Assembly: GCA_027575765.1 (NCBI GenBank)
Contig: JANBPT010000840.1
Location: 1 to 21,251, forward strand
Direction of reading: 5' to 3'
Source: Tieghemiomyces parasiticus
Taxonomy: Eukaryota > Kickxellomycota > Dimargaritomycetes > Dimargaritales > Dimargaritaceae
Length of the DNA stretch: 21,251 nucleotides
Below are positions 9,172-18,405 of this stretch, piece after piece. A model generated the notes under the pieces. That model was not told where the DNA came from. It ran no database searches and worked only from the letters and a program-made list of their open reading frames with translations. A program made the position numbers and the translations under genes. The stretch's first letter is position 1; every line of letters begins with the position of its first letter.

Positions 9172-10222
9172 GGTGAAAGAGGAGGGGCCCGTTATGTCAA
9201 AAGCGAGAGACGGCGAGATACAGGTTGGGCGGGGATGGAAGAAGGCAGATATCAGACCTGGGCGTAAAATGATCGAAGGGTAACTCGGGTTTGAAGAGAT
9301 AACGGGTAAAATGTGGAAAGACAAAGCATACGACCGGAAGGAAGTAGGGAGGGCCGTATCTGACCGTTAGTGGTGTTGCCAGTGGCCAGCCCCGTCGCGG
9401 AGTCAAGCTCAGTGTAGGCAGCAGAAGCTCAGGGTCATATTGTAAAACATATAGGGTGGGGCAGTCTGTATAGTATGTGCGGAGGGGGACGATGAAATCA
9501 GGGATCCAGGCCAGTTTTATAGCGAATATCTCATTGGCGGGCGCACCCGCAAGCCGGAGGAGACGATAGTCCTGCGTATAGAGTGCCTATAGGGGAAGGG
9601 TCGCCACCGTCGCGGTCGGGTGCATGGGGCTCACCGGTTCTCTGCTCACTGACCATATCATATCCCAAGCTCTCACATATTCCCCCCCCCATTGTTGCCT
9701 GTAGAGGTCCCTGCTTCAGGGCCAACCGGCTTACAGGCGGCCGTGCGATTATGGAGGCGAGTCAAGGCGGTGACTGTCGATACTGCTGGGACATATGGAA
9801 GAGGAACCCACGGCATTAACTTCTCGGCGCACCTCGATTCATAGAAACCTGATTAAGAATGGCCAACGTTGTGTGCAGAATGCGGGCGTGGAAAACTCGC
9901 GTGACAGCCATCGATACAAGCGTCAACCGTGCATACGGTCATCACTAGGCCTCTGAATCCCCTTCCCTTGGCGAGTATTACCCACCTCCGTTGCCCCTCC
10001 TTCTCCTACGCCCCTGGCGGTTTCGGCTACCGGCAGTACCTAGGGGTTATGTGGTACGCCAATACCACCAATACCCCTAGCTTTCGGATACAGGTGATTC
10101 CTCTTTCAGTATCTGCCTCCCCCCTCTTTTCTGCCTCAGCGCCAGTCTCAGTGTGTAGCGATCGGGCCGTTGAGTGAAAGAATAGAGGAGGGAGTACACC
10201 CCGATCGCGGGATGGCCATCCA
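9172..10222. other. Intergenic region upstream of the PHP gene
   Basis: This contains the PHP gene leader and promoter and, towards 10222, the likely 3' flank of the minus-strand secreted gene. A TATA-like CTATATG (minus) lies near 9447-9453. The plus strand from about 9930 to 10140 is C-rich. An imperfect inverted repeat at 10040-10080 is listed separately. Open frames here are short and show no family signature. Confidence 0.4.
10040..10080. repeat. Imperfect inverted repeat, about 17-bp arms with short loop
   Basis: CTAGGGGTTATGTGGTA at 10040-10056 is followed, after CGCCAA, by TACCACCAATACCCCTAG at 10063-10080. The outer eight and inner six positions pair exactly; the middle needs one bulge. 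A cruciform or hairpin is possible. It lies in non-coding DNA. Confidence 0.5.
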
Positions 10223-10228
10223 TTTATT
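10223..10228 (-). terminator. Candidate polyadenylation signal AATAAA
   Basis: TTTATT on the plus strand reads AATAAA on the minus strand. It lies about 475 nt past the stop of the 395-aa secreted gene and about 330 nt past the possible shifted-frame stop at 10556, so it may serve that transcript. Confidence 0.3.
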
Positions 10229-10555
10229 TCGACATTCCACTCTGACCACCGCCCCGCTTGGTACATGGTCAATAGGCACAATAATTCAGTGCGCCAATTC
10301 TCCTTACATTTCTTATCTGGCTAAATATTCACTACCCCGCTACCCTTTGTATTACGATCAGCGTATATGATTTCAAAATGAAAAATTTCCGGGCTAAGGT
10401 GGCAGAGTCTAGGGCGTAGTGGGTAGGACCTATGAAGGGAAAACAGGTTCAAACGAGCAGCACGGACAGCGAAGGGGTAAAGTACGGAAGGAGCCCTGGT
10501 GGTTGCTACGTTCTCTGGTGCTGTCGACTCTCGCTCGGACGCTCTCAGGCTAGTA

Positions 10556-10711
10556 TCACATCGGCGTATCGTTATTGTTGCCATGCCCACCCCCAATATC
10601 CTCGTTACCATGTCCCCCCCATAATATACTACGCTGAAATCCTCGTCATTACCCCCTTCACCATCATAGTCGCCGTCGCTACCACTGTCGGCACGTTGGT
10701 TATTGCCCCCC
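10556..10711 (-). pseudogene. Frameshifted Gly/Asp-rich continuation of the 395-aa secreted gene
   Basis: Just past the stop at 10700-10702, another minus-strand frame reads like protein: NNQRADSGSDGDYDGEGG, then NDEDFSAVYYGG. After a second frame change it reads HGNEDIGGGHGNNNDTPM and stops at 10556-10558. The two frame changes fall exactly at homopolymers: a G6 run (plus-strand C6 at 10706-10711) and a G7 run (C7 at 10614-10620). Opposite one-base changes would give one continuous frame. The repeated GGGHGN and acidic pattern suggest a genuine low-complexity tail. It may reflect sequencing error at G runs, real mutation, or simple-sequence DNA that only looks coding. The 395-aa reading is what the sequence as given encodes. 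Confidence 0.4.
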
Positions 10712-12079
10712 TCTGACAGGAAAAGGCAAGCTTATGAGGACATGGGTTCTGGCAAAGCTCGGTGTGAGCTCAAAGTCGTCGGGTAGGCCCAAATAGATAT
10801 TCAATACCTCAGGGGACACGTCCTCCGGCTGCCAAGGCAGTCGTACGAAATCATCGTGGGCAGGGCGCAGGCGGGCGAAGGCTGAAGCGACCCGTCTTCT
10901 AACGTTTCGGTCCGGCGATGCCATCGCCTGGGGCTTCATCATATCGGGGTTAACGTACCGCTCGGCCTCGAGGCACAGGCGCCTAAAAGGGGTCTCCCGA
11001 GCGTCGGGCAGGCCCACAGACAGGCAAGGATAGTGTTGGAACAGATTGTTGGCCAGTTCGTGATGACCCAGTGCAGCCGCTAGCATAGCCCACATGTACA
11101 GCGTGTCGAACCGGGTGTCTCTAACGAATCGGTACCAACCCAGCAACATCTGGACGGCCGACAGGTTGCCCTGGAGGATGGCGTTACGCATGATATCGTG
11201 GAGGATGAGACTCTGGGGTTTGCTAAAGAGGCGGTCCTGTTCCTGCGGAGTACTTGGGGCGCGGATAAGGCGTCGTAGAATTATGATAGCCTGGACCCAA
11301 TGTTGGTCCTGATAGAGTAGGTAATTGATGGGCATGTAGCGGCCGACAATGTCTTGGTAGGATAGAGTGACCGTTTGGTAGGTGATGGCGGATGATGGCT
11401 GCACGGTTTTGTCGGTATCGGGCGTGGTCGCGAGACCGTAGTCTTCCAATACCTGGTGAAGGATCAGCTGATTACTCGCTATCCAGAATTCAGGCGCCGC
11501 CGCCCTGCTTGATTGCCAGTCGTCGGGTAGCGGTTGACCGTAAATTTCGCGCCAGAGCAGGCGGAAGGGCTGTAAATGATCGCGGGTAGATTATTAAGAT
11601 AATGTGGGCGGGGGTTGGCATCGATAAACGGAACTCGGGCGGCATAGCAGCCCCAATTGACAACTTTGTAAAACGCTGCCCCCTTGTGTCACCATAAAAG
11701 GCTAAACATTGCTCGATAGGGAGTAGATGAAATTCAGAAGGTCGACCACCTTAGTACTTACCCGATATCGCAGATTATTCAGGTGGGCTTTTCGGAGGTA
11801 GTTTGGAGGTATGGCGCGGGGGGTCGATAAGCCATGGTCAACCTCCGTGGTACCTGGGGCTAATAATTCGTCTTCGTTGCTCTGGTCCAGCGGGGCCCTG
11901 TCCTCTGGGACGAAGATGGCTCTGCTAGTCGATTCGGCCCCGGTGGACCACGGGTGGGACGTTGTATCGGGTGAGTCGGACAGCCCAAAGCCAGTCGCCT
12001 CGAGACTTGCGCTGCCGCGGACGATGCAAGGTAGCAAGAGTACCTGCGATGCGCCAAGGTAAAGTAGACAGCTTTTCAT
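10700..12079 (-). CDS. Predicted secreted helical-repeat-like protein, 395 aa (2 exons)
   Basis: I do not recognise the family. Exon 1 is 12079-11762 (106 codons) and exon 2 is 11569-10700, joined by a 192-nt phase-0 intron with a GTAAGT donor and TTTACAG acceptor. The ATG at 12079 starts a classical signal peptide (MKSCLLYLGASQVLLLPCIV, with cleavage plausible near GSA at 22-24). Residues 25-106 are Ser/Thr/Asp/Pro-rich and probably flexible. Exon 2 is dominated by amphipathic helices; LHDIMRNAILQGNLSAVQML and LYMWAMLAAALGHHELANNL (about 229-283) have the helix-turn-helix spacing of alpha-solenoid repeats, though no named repeat family fits clearly. It is divergent from the signal-peptide gene at 13458-15470. 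A TATTTATA lies about 200 bp upstream. The C-terminus may be truncated by a frameshift (see 10556-10711). Secretion is well supported; function is unknown. Confidence 0.8.
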
Positions 12080-12278
12080 CTTGAATATCAAGGCGCAGAG
12101 GGGAGCGGAGGACTAGAGCCCAATTATGTATGCAATAGGCGAGAACGCGAAAGCTGAGGGGCGGATAATAAGCGAACGGCGAAAGCATAAGTGTATCCTG
12201 ACACCGAAGGGTGGAACCGGAAGCGCCGTTGTTCGGATACAGTATAATTCGGATGGCAAGGGGCGCGGATGGAGACGG

Positions 12279-12286
12279 TATAAATA
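12279..12286 (-). promoter_or_regulatory. TATA-like element of the 395-aa secreted gene
   Basis: TATTTATA on the minus strand (TATAAATA on plus) lies about 200 bp upstream of the start codon at 12079. The spacing is longer than the roughly 105-115 bp seen for three other genes here, so the assignment is tentative. Confidence 0.3.
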
Positions 12287-13344
12287 CGACCAGACGGTCC
12301 CCAGGTCACCTCGGAATCCAGCCTGCTTCATGGCTTGCTATTGGAGCCCTTCAATGGACCGGTTGACAGTCCGGTGTAAGAAACTCATGGGGGTCAGCTG
12401 TTGGTCTTCCAGTCTCGGTCGCAGTAGACGGTGGAGTCGACGGTTCTGAAGGTCAGACGAGTGGCGCTAATTGACTACGGGGCGTACGATATCACTCCCA
12501 ACAGCGGCTCTGACTATTAGTAGCACGGTTAGGAGGACCCATAATGGGAAGCGAAGACTACGAGAAAAGAAGGAAAGAGGGAGAGAAGACCGTGTTTGAT
12601 ATGTTGGAAAGAGAATGGGGGCGGTATACGCTAAAAAACCGCGGATGAGTGCTGGTGCAACGTGGTACCCTGCGGAAAAGTACGTCGGTCGAGTTGATCA
12701 CCCCGTCACACACGGCTTGCTAAAAGAGGGTGGCGGGCGGTACGACTCGGTGAGCCAAGTGAGCGTCAGGTAGGGGGAAGAGGAAGGATCGGGTGGGAAG
12801 TGTCGTCCTCCATCCTTTTACCTGATTAAGAATCCTAAATACTGGTCGGGTGGAGGAGTCGGTAGAGAGGGAATTGCTGGCGTCTGCTTATCCCAAACTA
12901 AAAGCGTAATACGTTGGTAAACAAGGCTTTGGAAAGAGAAGTTTGAAGGGGCGGAAAATGGATGATGGAGAGCGGGCGGGTCGCGGCCACCTGTTATCGG
13001 CCGAGTGTAACTACAGGCCGGCTTACCGTACACCCATCCACAGCGTCGACATGCCTCCGATTGATCATAGCGGAGTCCATATCCAGTCTCGCGCGGCACT
13101 CATCCTTCATAACACGCCTGGGGCAGCGGACACGAACGACTTCCAAAAATCAGAGCCCTTTACTTCCACCACAACTTGGCTGGCGTTCAGGTTACGGATA
13201 ATAAGCGTTTTCACTTGAAGATCCCGTTGATGGTCAATCACGCCAACTATTTGCTTCGGTTCAGCAATCGCGTGACTCTCCTTGTTTTCCCGCTATCCAC
13301 TTTCGTTACAATGGGACTGGCTTCACCCTAATAATACTTATACA

Positions 13345-13350
13345 TATATA
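13345..13350 (+). promoter_or_regulatory. TATA box of the 606-aa secreted gene
   Basis: TATATA inside ACATATATAGAGGG lies 113 bp upstream of the ATG at 13458. The intervening leader is CT-rich and G-poor, as is common for fungal 5' leaders. Confidence 0.5.
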
Positions 13351-13457
13351 GAGGGCATTCCCAGTCCCTAGGCTCTAAACCAACTGTACTCGTTTCTAAT
13401 GAACTTATTTAATGCGATGTTCTCCTTGCTATTCTCAACAAACACGCGGTCTTAATT

Positions 13458-15470
13458 ATGAAATTAGTCAATTTTTCCATCTCATTCCTTCTTCTGCTGT
13501 TCCTAGCGGTCCCGGCTAGTCCACAAAATGATAAGACGAGCACCTTACCAGCCGAAATGCATGCACTGGTGGCCAAACATCTTCCCTTGTGGGCGCAGGG
13601 CAAATACACTGCCGCGTTTGGGGCGCAGCGGGCTCAGATAGAGTGCCTAATGCCTCTGGGAAAATTAAATAAGGTAAGCGATCGTGGTAATATTTTAGGT
13701 ACCTTGCTATTGCATTCTTCAATTAAGAGCGGTAGGGAACGCCCTCATTACAATAAGAGCCGCCCTGTACTAGTAACTGATCAGATTGCTAGTGGTCCAG
13801 CCTTATGCAGCCAAACATCCTAATTTAACTCTTCAACGCCTTCCCCTGATACCCACGTTAACCAGGACCTCGACCGATTCGCCAATGCTCTAAAGTTTCA
13901 TGACCAACTTTGGTACCAGCGCTACCGCAACGAAGAATCCCGCCTCGGTGAACCAATTGAGACACCGGCTACGATCGAGGACGAATCAGACACCGAAATT
14001 GAGGCGGCCGAGGGCGGACTCCGGCGTGACGAGGAACGCAACCGGCCTACCATCAATAGCGCTGGCGACGCAACTGGCAGTGTATCACTAGCCAGTACGG
14101 ACCCGACGGTCACAGAACAGGTACGACAGGCCCTTGAAAGAATGGACGAGCGGGCCCGGGCTCAACGCGCAGTTGCCGAGCAGCAAGTTGAGGTTGTGGC
14201 GGGCCGTAAAGCAAAGCACGATCGGGCAGTCCAGGTAGAGCGCCATGGGCGCCGGCTGCGGCGATACCTGGCTTGGCAGTATCTGTCGGCGCCTATTTCT
14301 GACGCCGACCTGACAGAACTTACCGTCCAATATCAACATGAACTGGGCCCAATATTTGTGTCGTTTGTTAGGACGTTTTACTACCTCCGGATTTTGATTC
14401 AAAGGAGCCGTCAATTCAGCGTCACGCCTCTGGGTAAGGTGTACACCGAACACGGTCGACTGGTGACTTACCAAGCGTACCCGATCACCGTCAAGGACAC
14501 TGCAGCCCCTAGTCAACCACTCCAACCCGATACTCCATTGGAGATACCAGGACTGAGAGAACATGCACAGCCTGCTATTCGGTGGATACTCGCTGCGTTC
14601 CTCCCGAAAGCCTTCCGCGCCTTCCAACCCGAACTCGAGCGTATCAATCGGAGCGCTAGGGCCATAAAGCTGCGAAATCTGGGCTGTGGCCCAGATCCTG
14701 AAGGCCAGGGCCTCCACATCGCCCGAGCTTTGGTCGCGGGGCACGTCGATGTGCTCGTGGAGTGGTGTCGATCGTTTGCTAGTCCCATGGGCCGGTACGG
14801 GGCGGCCCTTTTACTCAGTGACACCCGTGAGTTTGCACCCATCCATGTGCAGTTCACTAACACCATTGGTGATTTGAACGCATTGGTCAATAACCTCCGG
14901 GTGATATTGCAACAGCGCCAGCAATCCCACCGAGGTCAACTTCATTTGACCTCCCCAGATCAAGCCGCCATCGTACCCGATCTAAGTGACCTGTACACTG
15001 TGACCCGAAACCGTCCCTTCGTCCGACAACTCGAACCTACCCGCACAAAGCTCATATCAGAACTCACTGGCACCCTGGACATGTCGGTGGCGGTGGGTCT
15101 CACGGTAATGCGCAAGCTGGCCCCTCTTAAACGGTTTCTGCGTGCCCGCGGCCTTTTGGATATGAAAAACGCTAATGGTTACCAAAACTTCCGGTGGACA
15201 GTGCTACCGGTAATGGCGGATCATTATCATCGCGAGGATGATGTAGTGGAAATCATTCAGTGGTATCAATCCATCCCTGAAGAAGCTGATGCTTGCAGCA
15301 TGACGGCCACGGTAAAGTACATGGGCTGGTCGGTGCGTACTCCTGCCCTCCGGGCTTACGTGGCGCACTGCAGTGGGCGATTTGTGACCGGTACCCAGTT
15401 TCTCAATGACCTCCCTCTCTTTATCGATAGTGACGACGATCTGGCATGGCTAATGTACGATCACATGTAG
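13458..15470 (+). CDS. Predicted secreted protein with coiled-coil and helical-repeat-like region, 606 aa (2 exons)
   Basis: I do not recognise the family. Exon 1 is 13458-13673 (72 codons) and exon 2 is 13866-15470, joined by a 192-nt phase-0 intron (GTAAGC donor, TTAACCAG acceptor, CTAAT and TTAAC near the 3' end). The exon 2 frame is open from the acceptor, 92 codons before its first ATG at 14142, so a model starting at 14142 would lose the signal peptide. MKLVNFSISFLLLLFLAVPA is a clear signal sequence. After an acidic linker (about 96-125), residues 148-205 are Glu/Gln/Arg-rich with coiled-coil character. Helical pairs follow, such as LHIARALVAGHVDVLVEW (355-372) and DDVVEIIQWYQ (530-540), resembling alpha-solenoid units. 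The C-terminus is acidic (DSDDD near 593-597). It is divergent from the 395-aa gene and has the same architecture. AATAAA follows at 15669. Secreted or vacuolar; role unknown. Confidence 0.85.
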
Positions 15471-15668
15471 TTCTCGCTACCAGTGGGTTCCATAGGAGTA
15501 AGTATTCAGTTGGTGTTCGGCGACGTTGCGGAATTTTTTCCCTTTCATTCGTTCTGACGCCGGAATGGCCCAAGGATAGGCTGACGAAGGCCAACTCTCT
15601 ACCTAGACGCAGCTAAGGTAGCTGTGGTAGGTGAGACCCCGGAGGGGTTTTATTGCAGACATACGCAC

Positions 15669-15674
15669 AATAAA
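15669..15674 (+). terminator. Polyadenylation signal AATAAA of the 606-aa gene
   Basis: AATAAA lies about 200 nt downstream of the stop codon at 15470, on the same strand. Confidence 0.5.
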
Positions 15675-16328
15675 GAAAATGCAAGATAGAGAATATTAGG
15701 GGTAGTGTTGATGGGTTTATATATACCCTAGAGGTGTGATTGATCTTGGTTGGGGTCTCGGGTAGTTAGTCATGGAGGTGCCGGCCGTGTTGTCCTGGCT
15801 AATTGTAGACGTTGGTATGACAGTATTGATTCCTGTCGGGCGTTTGCGGTGGTTTGCAGGGTTCAGTGGTGGGTCGGCATTTGGATACCAACCGTACTGG
15901 TTACACTCTTTGTCTAACTCAATCCACATAACCACAATAATATCCTTCAACTTTAACTACTCCACACATTCCCAAGTTATTGCTCTAATCCCGAAACCTC
16001 TCATCACAATCTTTTAGCCTTGCTCATTGACCTGCTATATTATTAGTCAGTCATAGTTAACAAATGCATAGAGTCTAATCATGTAGTGCCGTCGCACTGT
16101 GCTCTGACGCTGGATAGCAGCCAACGCCGGTAAAATCATTACAGAGACTTCGATTATCGCGGTTACTAATCAAACTCCTCTTCATCAAAGGCTCCAACAA
16201 CGATCAAAGCTGGCTTAAGGATGCCGCAGCGGTACGATCACTATCTACGTTCACATCACCTGAGAGACCTTCCTAAATTATTTCACGCAGATTGGAATTC
16301 CTTATGTCTTATCGCTTTCTCAATTCGC

Positions 16329-16337
16329 TATATATAT
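16329..16337 (+). promoter_or_regulatory. TATA box upstream of the 16434 reading frame
   Basis: TATATATAT lies 105 bp before the ATG at 16434, followed by an A-rich, G-poor leader ending CCACAACAATGACC. The spacing is close to that of the TATA boxes at 13345 and 20338. Confidence 0.5.
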
Positions 16338-16433
16338 TAAGACAAACGACCCACGAAAAATAAAAGAATCATCTTAGCAGGAAACGTAACTCTTACACAT
16401 TCTACCGTAATCACCCTTCTCAACGCCACAACA

Positions 16434-16616
16434 ATGACCGAGCCCACCACCGCGTTTCCCTTGACCACGACACGCAAAACCGAGACCCGTTCGACACCTC
16501 GTCTTCCCGTGCAGGAAAGTGCCGTCACTGGGGGCACCGAAGAGCCTGGCACGGAATCGTCGGACGGCGTCGACACAACAATCAGCCTGGCAATGAAAAT
16601 CGCACCCTTATTTTAA
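16434..16616 (+). CDS. 60-aa frame, probably the N-terminus of a gene interrupted by a LINE
   Basis: I do not recognise this. A TATA box 105 bp upstream, a G-poor leader and an ATG in an acceptable context (ACAACAATGACC) support a real plus-strand start. The frame is Thr/Pro/Glu/Ser-rich (MTEPTTAFPLTTTRKTETRS, later GGTEEPGTESSDGVDTT) with mostly GC-ending codons, and it stops after SLAMKIAPLF. The last residues begin to look hydrophobic just where the reading ends, and LINE-derived sequence begins within about 50-120 bp. I infer that this is the intact 5' end of a gene whose remainder was separated or lost when the LINE inserted. No GTAAGT donor is present near the stop, so an intron does not explain the short length. 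It could also be a genuine small protein. Confidence 0.4.
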   Translation: MTEPTTAFPLTTTRKTETRSTPRLPVQESAVTGGTEEPGTESSDGVDTTISLAMKIAPLF

Positions 16617-16662
16617 TAGGTCAGCGGTAGCAGCTCCTACAATCCAGTTTCCTCTTGTCAAC

Positions 16663-17736
16663 TTGTGTGATTATTCCATGATACCTGCACCAATGACATT
16701 GATCCATTGGGTCTCCTCTCCACATACAACTCCAGATATCATGGTCGGCCTCCAAATGCGTTTTCCTGGCCCATCAGGCCCAGGACCTGACCCTCGACGG
16801 GGCCCCCTCCCCCATGGCGCATCCTTCAACTACCTTGGGATACGAATCAACCACTGCAGCATTGACACACCCCACCACATTGAGAGCCTATGCACCAGAG
16901 AATGGGCAGCAGCCCAGGAACTCCGCAACAGCAGGGTTAGCTCACTTGGTGGCTCCATTGCACATAAGGTTGTGGTCTACCACACGTTCATCGGCCCCTG
17001 CCTGGAATATGGCCTTGCCATACTACGCCTCCAAACCAAGCTGGTCCACTGCCTAGAGGCCACCCAAGGTAAGGTTCTCAAGACCATCCTAGGTCTCCCC
17101 GCTTGCTCATCTACTGCTGCCGTCCTGCTGATAACCAACCTTGAGCCCATGGCCCACAGATGGCGGGCGCTCACCACCCAGTACATCTACTGGCGGGGGT
17201 TGGACCCACCAGGCCCCCCTTCATTTGCACACAGTACCCTCACCCCAAATCGCTCACACCAGATAGTAGTCCCCCAAGCCCGCGCCCTTGAGCCCCAGAC
17301 ACACCACCCAGTGGCACAGGGCCTACAGGCCACGCTCCAGGAGGCCAGAGACGCAGCCATGGCAGCCGCCTGCCTGACCAACCACACGGCCTCCTGCATA
17401 GGCCACTGGCCTAAGGGACACCCAGTCTGCCACCTTGCTATGGCTCCAAGCTGGCTAATCCTGGCATGGCTGGTTGGCACTGCAATTAGCCCCCACCTAC
17501 GGTGCACACAGTCCCTAGCCCGCCTGACACCAGCACACGCTATTCACTACTGCGGCCTGGACCGCCTACTTGCCCAAGATACCTCTGGCTTCCCCTCCCT
17601 GGAGGCCACCACCCACCTAGCATTCCCCACCAACCCCAACTGTGCCCCCTCCCGCCTCCACAGTGATGTCCTAACGGTGGCCTTCCACCGCGTCTGGACT
17701 TTCTGCAGAGGCCAACAGCCCCTGTTCCACATCTAA
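16663..17736 (+). mobile_element. 5'-truncated non-LTR retrotransposon (LINE), post-reverse-transcriptase part of ORF2
   Basis: A 357-codon plus-strand frame carries the C-terminal part of a LINE reverse transcriptase polyprotein. The homology probably begins near 16740. Typical landmarks are FNYLGIRIN (about 55-63), the thumb-region motif HTFIGPCLEYGLAIL (107-121), LEATQGKVLKTILGLP (131-146), then EPMAHRWRAL (161-170). A degenerate Cys/His cluster (TPAHAIHYCG) near the end recalls the C-terminal zinc-finger region of these elements. The catalytic reverse transcriptase motifs, including the FADD-type box, and the endonuclease are absent, so the copy cannot move by itself. 5' truncation is the usual result of incomplete target-primed reverse transcription. 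The frame is intact to its stop at 17734-17736, suggesting a recent insertion or constraint. AATAAA at 17891 and a (TCC)6 tract at 17900 may mark its 3' end. Confidence 0.85.
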
Positions 17737-17890
17737 CCACCACCCCACACGTGTGACGATACCCCCCCTACGGCCAGTTGGAACCACATTTTCTTTTCTC
17801 CACCGGGGTCTTTAATTTTTTCTTCCAAGCAGGATGTACAACTAGCCCTTACCTCACACCATGAGAGTCGCAGCGTTTTACGTGATGTTA

Positions 17891-17917
17891 AATAAACCGT
17901 CCTCCTCCTCCTCCTCC
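17891..17917 (+). repeat. AATAAA followed by (TCC)6, possible LINE 3' end
   Basis: AATAAA at 17891-17896 is followed after four bases by six TCC units (17900-17917). Many fungal and other LINEs end in short tandem repeats rather than plain poly(A), so this is a candidate 3' boundary of the element. No clear target-site duplication was found by eye. Confidence 0.4.
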
Positions 17918-18267
17918 CCCTCCATCTGTGGTGTGAAATGGGATGCCAAAAGTCCCGCCTACTTAGGATTATATTACGTTTACATTTTCGCCTCTTTTTT
18001 TTCGTTATATTAGCCTCACACCATTTAAAGCAAGGATGCGTCGGGCATGCACGCCAAGAATGAACCTTCCGGACTCTGGAGACGTCCCTGTAACCAAAAG
18101 GTTTTCACAAAAATCTTATCGTCAGACAAAATATTATCTACCAAGAGCCAAACATGTCTTTGGGTATCACTCCTCTATAAAAGGCGAACTTGTTAAACGC
18201 AACGAGTAAAAAAACAAGTCCCAATTTTACATGTTCGCCGGAACACATTTCTAAAATTAGCTCTTCA

Positions 18268-18405
18268 ACCGATTATCACATTCATATCGAAGCGTTGCCC
18301 GTGTGCACCTCCGATCTCGTAAACATTTCTCTCCCTGCGAAGCGTTGCCCGTGTGTGCCTTCAAAACCAGTCACCGATTATCCACTACCATAGCGCCCGT
18401 GTGCG
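18268..18405 (+). repeat. Degenerate minisatellite of about 50-bp period
   Basis: CGAAGCGTTGCCCGTGTG occurs exactly at 18288-18305 and again at 18338-18355. A shortened form, AGCGCCCGTGTGCG, lies at 18392-18405, giving a spacing of 50 and then 51 bp. ACCGATTATC flanks the array at 18268-18277 and 18373-18382. The bases between cores have diverged. Confidence 0.65.

Larger units (their letters stand above)
12080..13457. other. Shared divergent upstream region of the two secreted genes
   Basis: This 1.38-kb interval separates two oppositely transcribed signal-peptide genes and should carry both promoters. The TATA-like TATTTATA (minus) lies at 12286-12279 and TATATA (plus) at 13345-13350. The region 12540-12800 is purine-rich on the plus strand, while 13200-13457 is CT-rich on the plus strand, a switch that matches the divergent transcription. 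Weak protein-like frames at 12394-12474 (minus) and 12943-13218 (plus) could be gene relics but lack splice or start support. Confidence 0.5.
15471..16433. other. Intergenic region and leader of the 16434 reading frame
   Basis: This holds the 3' untranslated region of the 606-aa gene (AATAAA at 15669) and then a plus-strand G-poor, AT-rich stretch leading to a TATA box at 16329. The minus-strand frame 15950-15717 is open but has no splice signals, promoter or family signature. Confidence 0.4.

Noticed and set aside
9172..9324. N-terminal extension of the PHP protein to the ATG at 9324 (51 more residues)
   Set aside because: The ATG at 9171 has a better context (TTCACCATGC). The extension has no domain or targeting pattern needed for the protein, though it cannot be excluded.
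12394..12474. Minus-strand segment ending in a protein-like C-terminus (VYCDRDWKTNS)
   Set aside because: Only about 26 codons, preceded immediately by a stop; the only possible acceptor (CGTAG) has no matching upstream exon. Possibly a relic, not supported.
12943..13218. Plus-strand 91-codon frame between the two secreted genes
   Set aside because: Some GC-ending codons and a mixed composition looked coding, but there is no promoter, no splice border and no family pattern, and an overlapping frame is also open.
14142..14144. ATG at 14142 as the start of the 606-aa gene
   Set aside because: The frame is open for 92 codons upstream to a good acceptor at 13865, and joins in phase to an exon with a signal peptide, so 14142 is an internal methionine.
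15717..15950. Minus-strand 77-codon frame rich in Asn, Pro and Thr
   Set aside because: No start context, promoter or splice signals, and it lies in the biased G-poor stretch, where minus-strand open frames arise easily.
17852..18024. CCTCACACCAT at 17852-17862 and 18014-18024 as a target-site duplication of the LINE
   Set aside because: Both copies lie downstream of the LINE frame, so they do not flank it; probably a chance 11-bp repeat.
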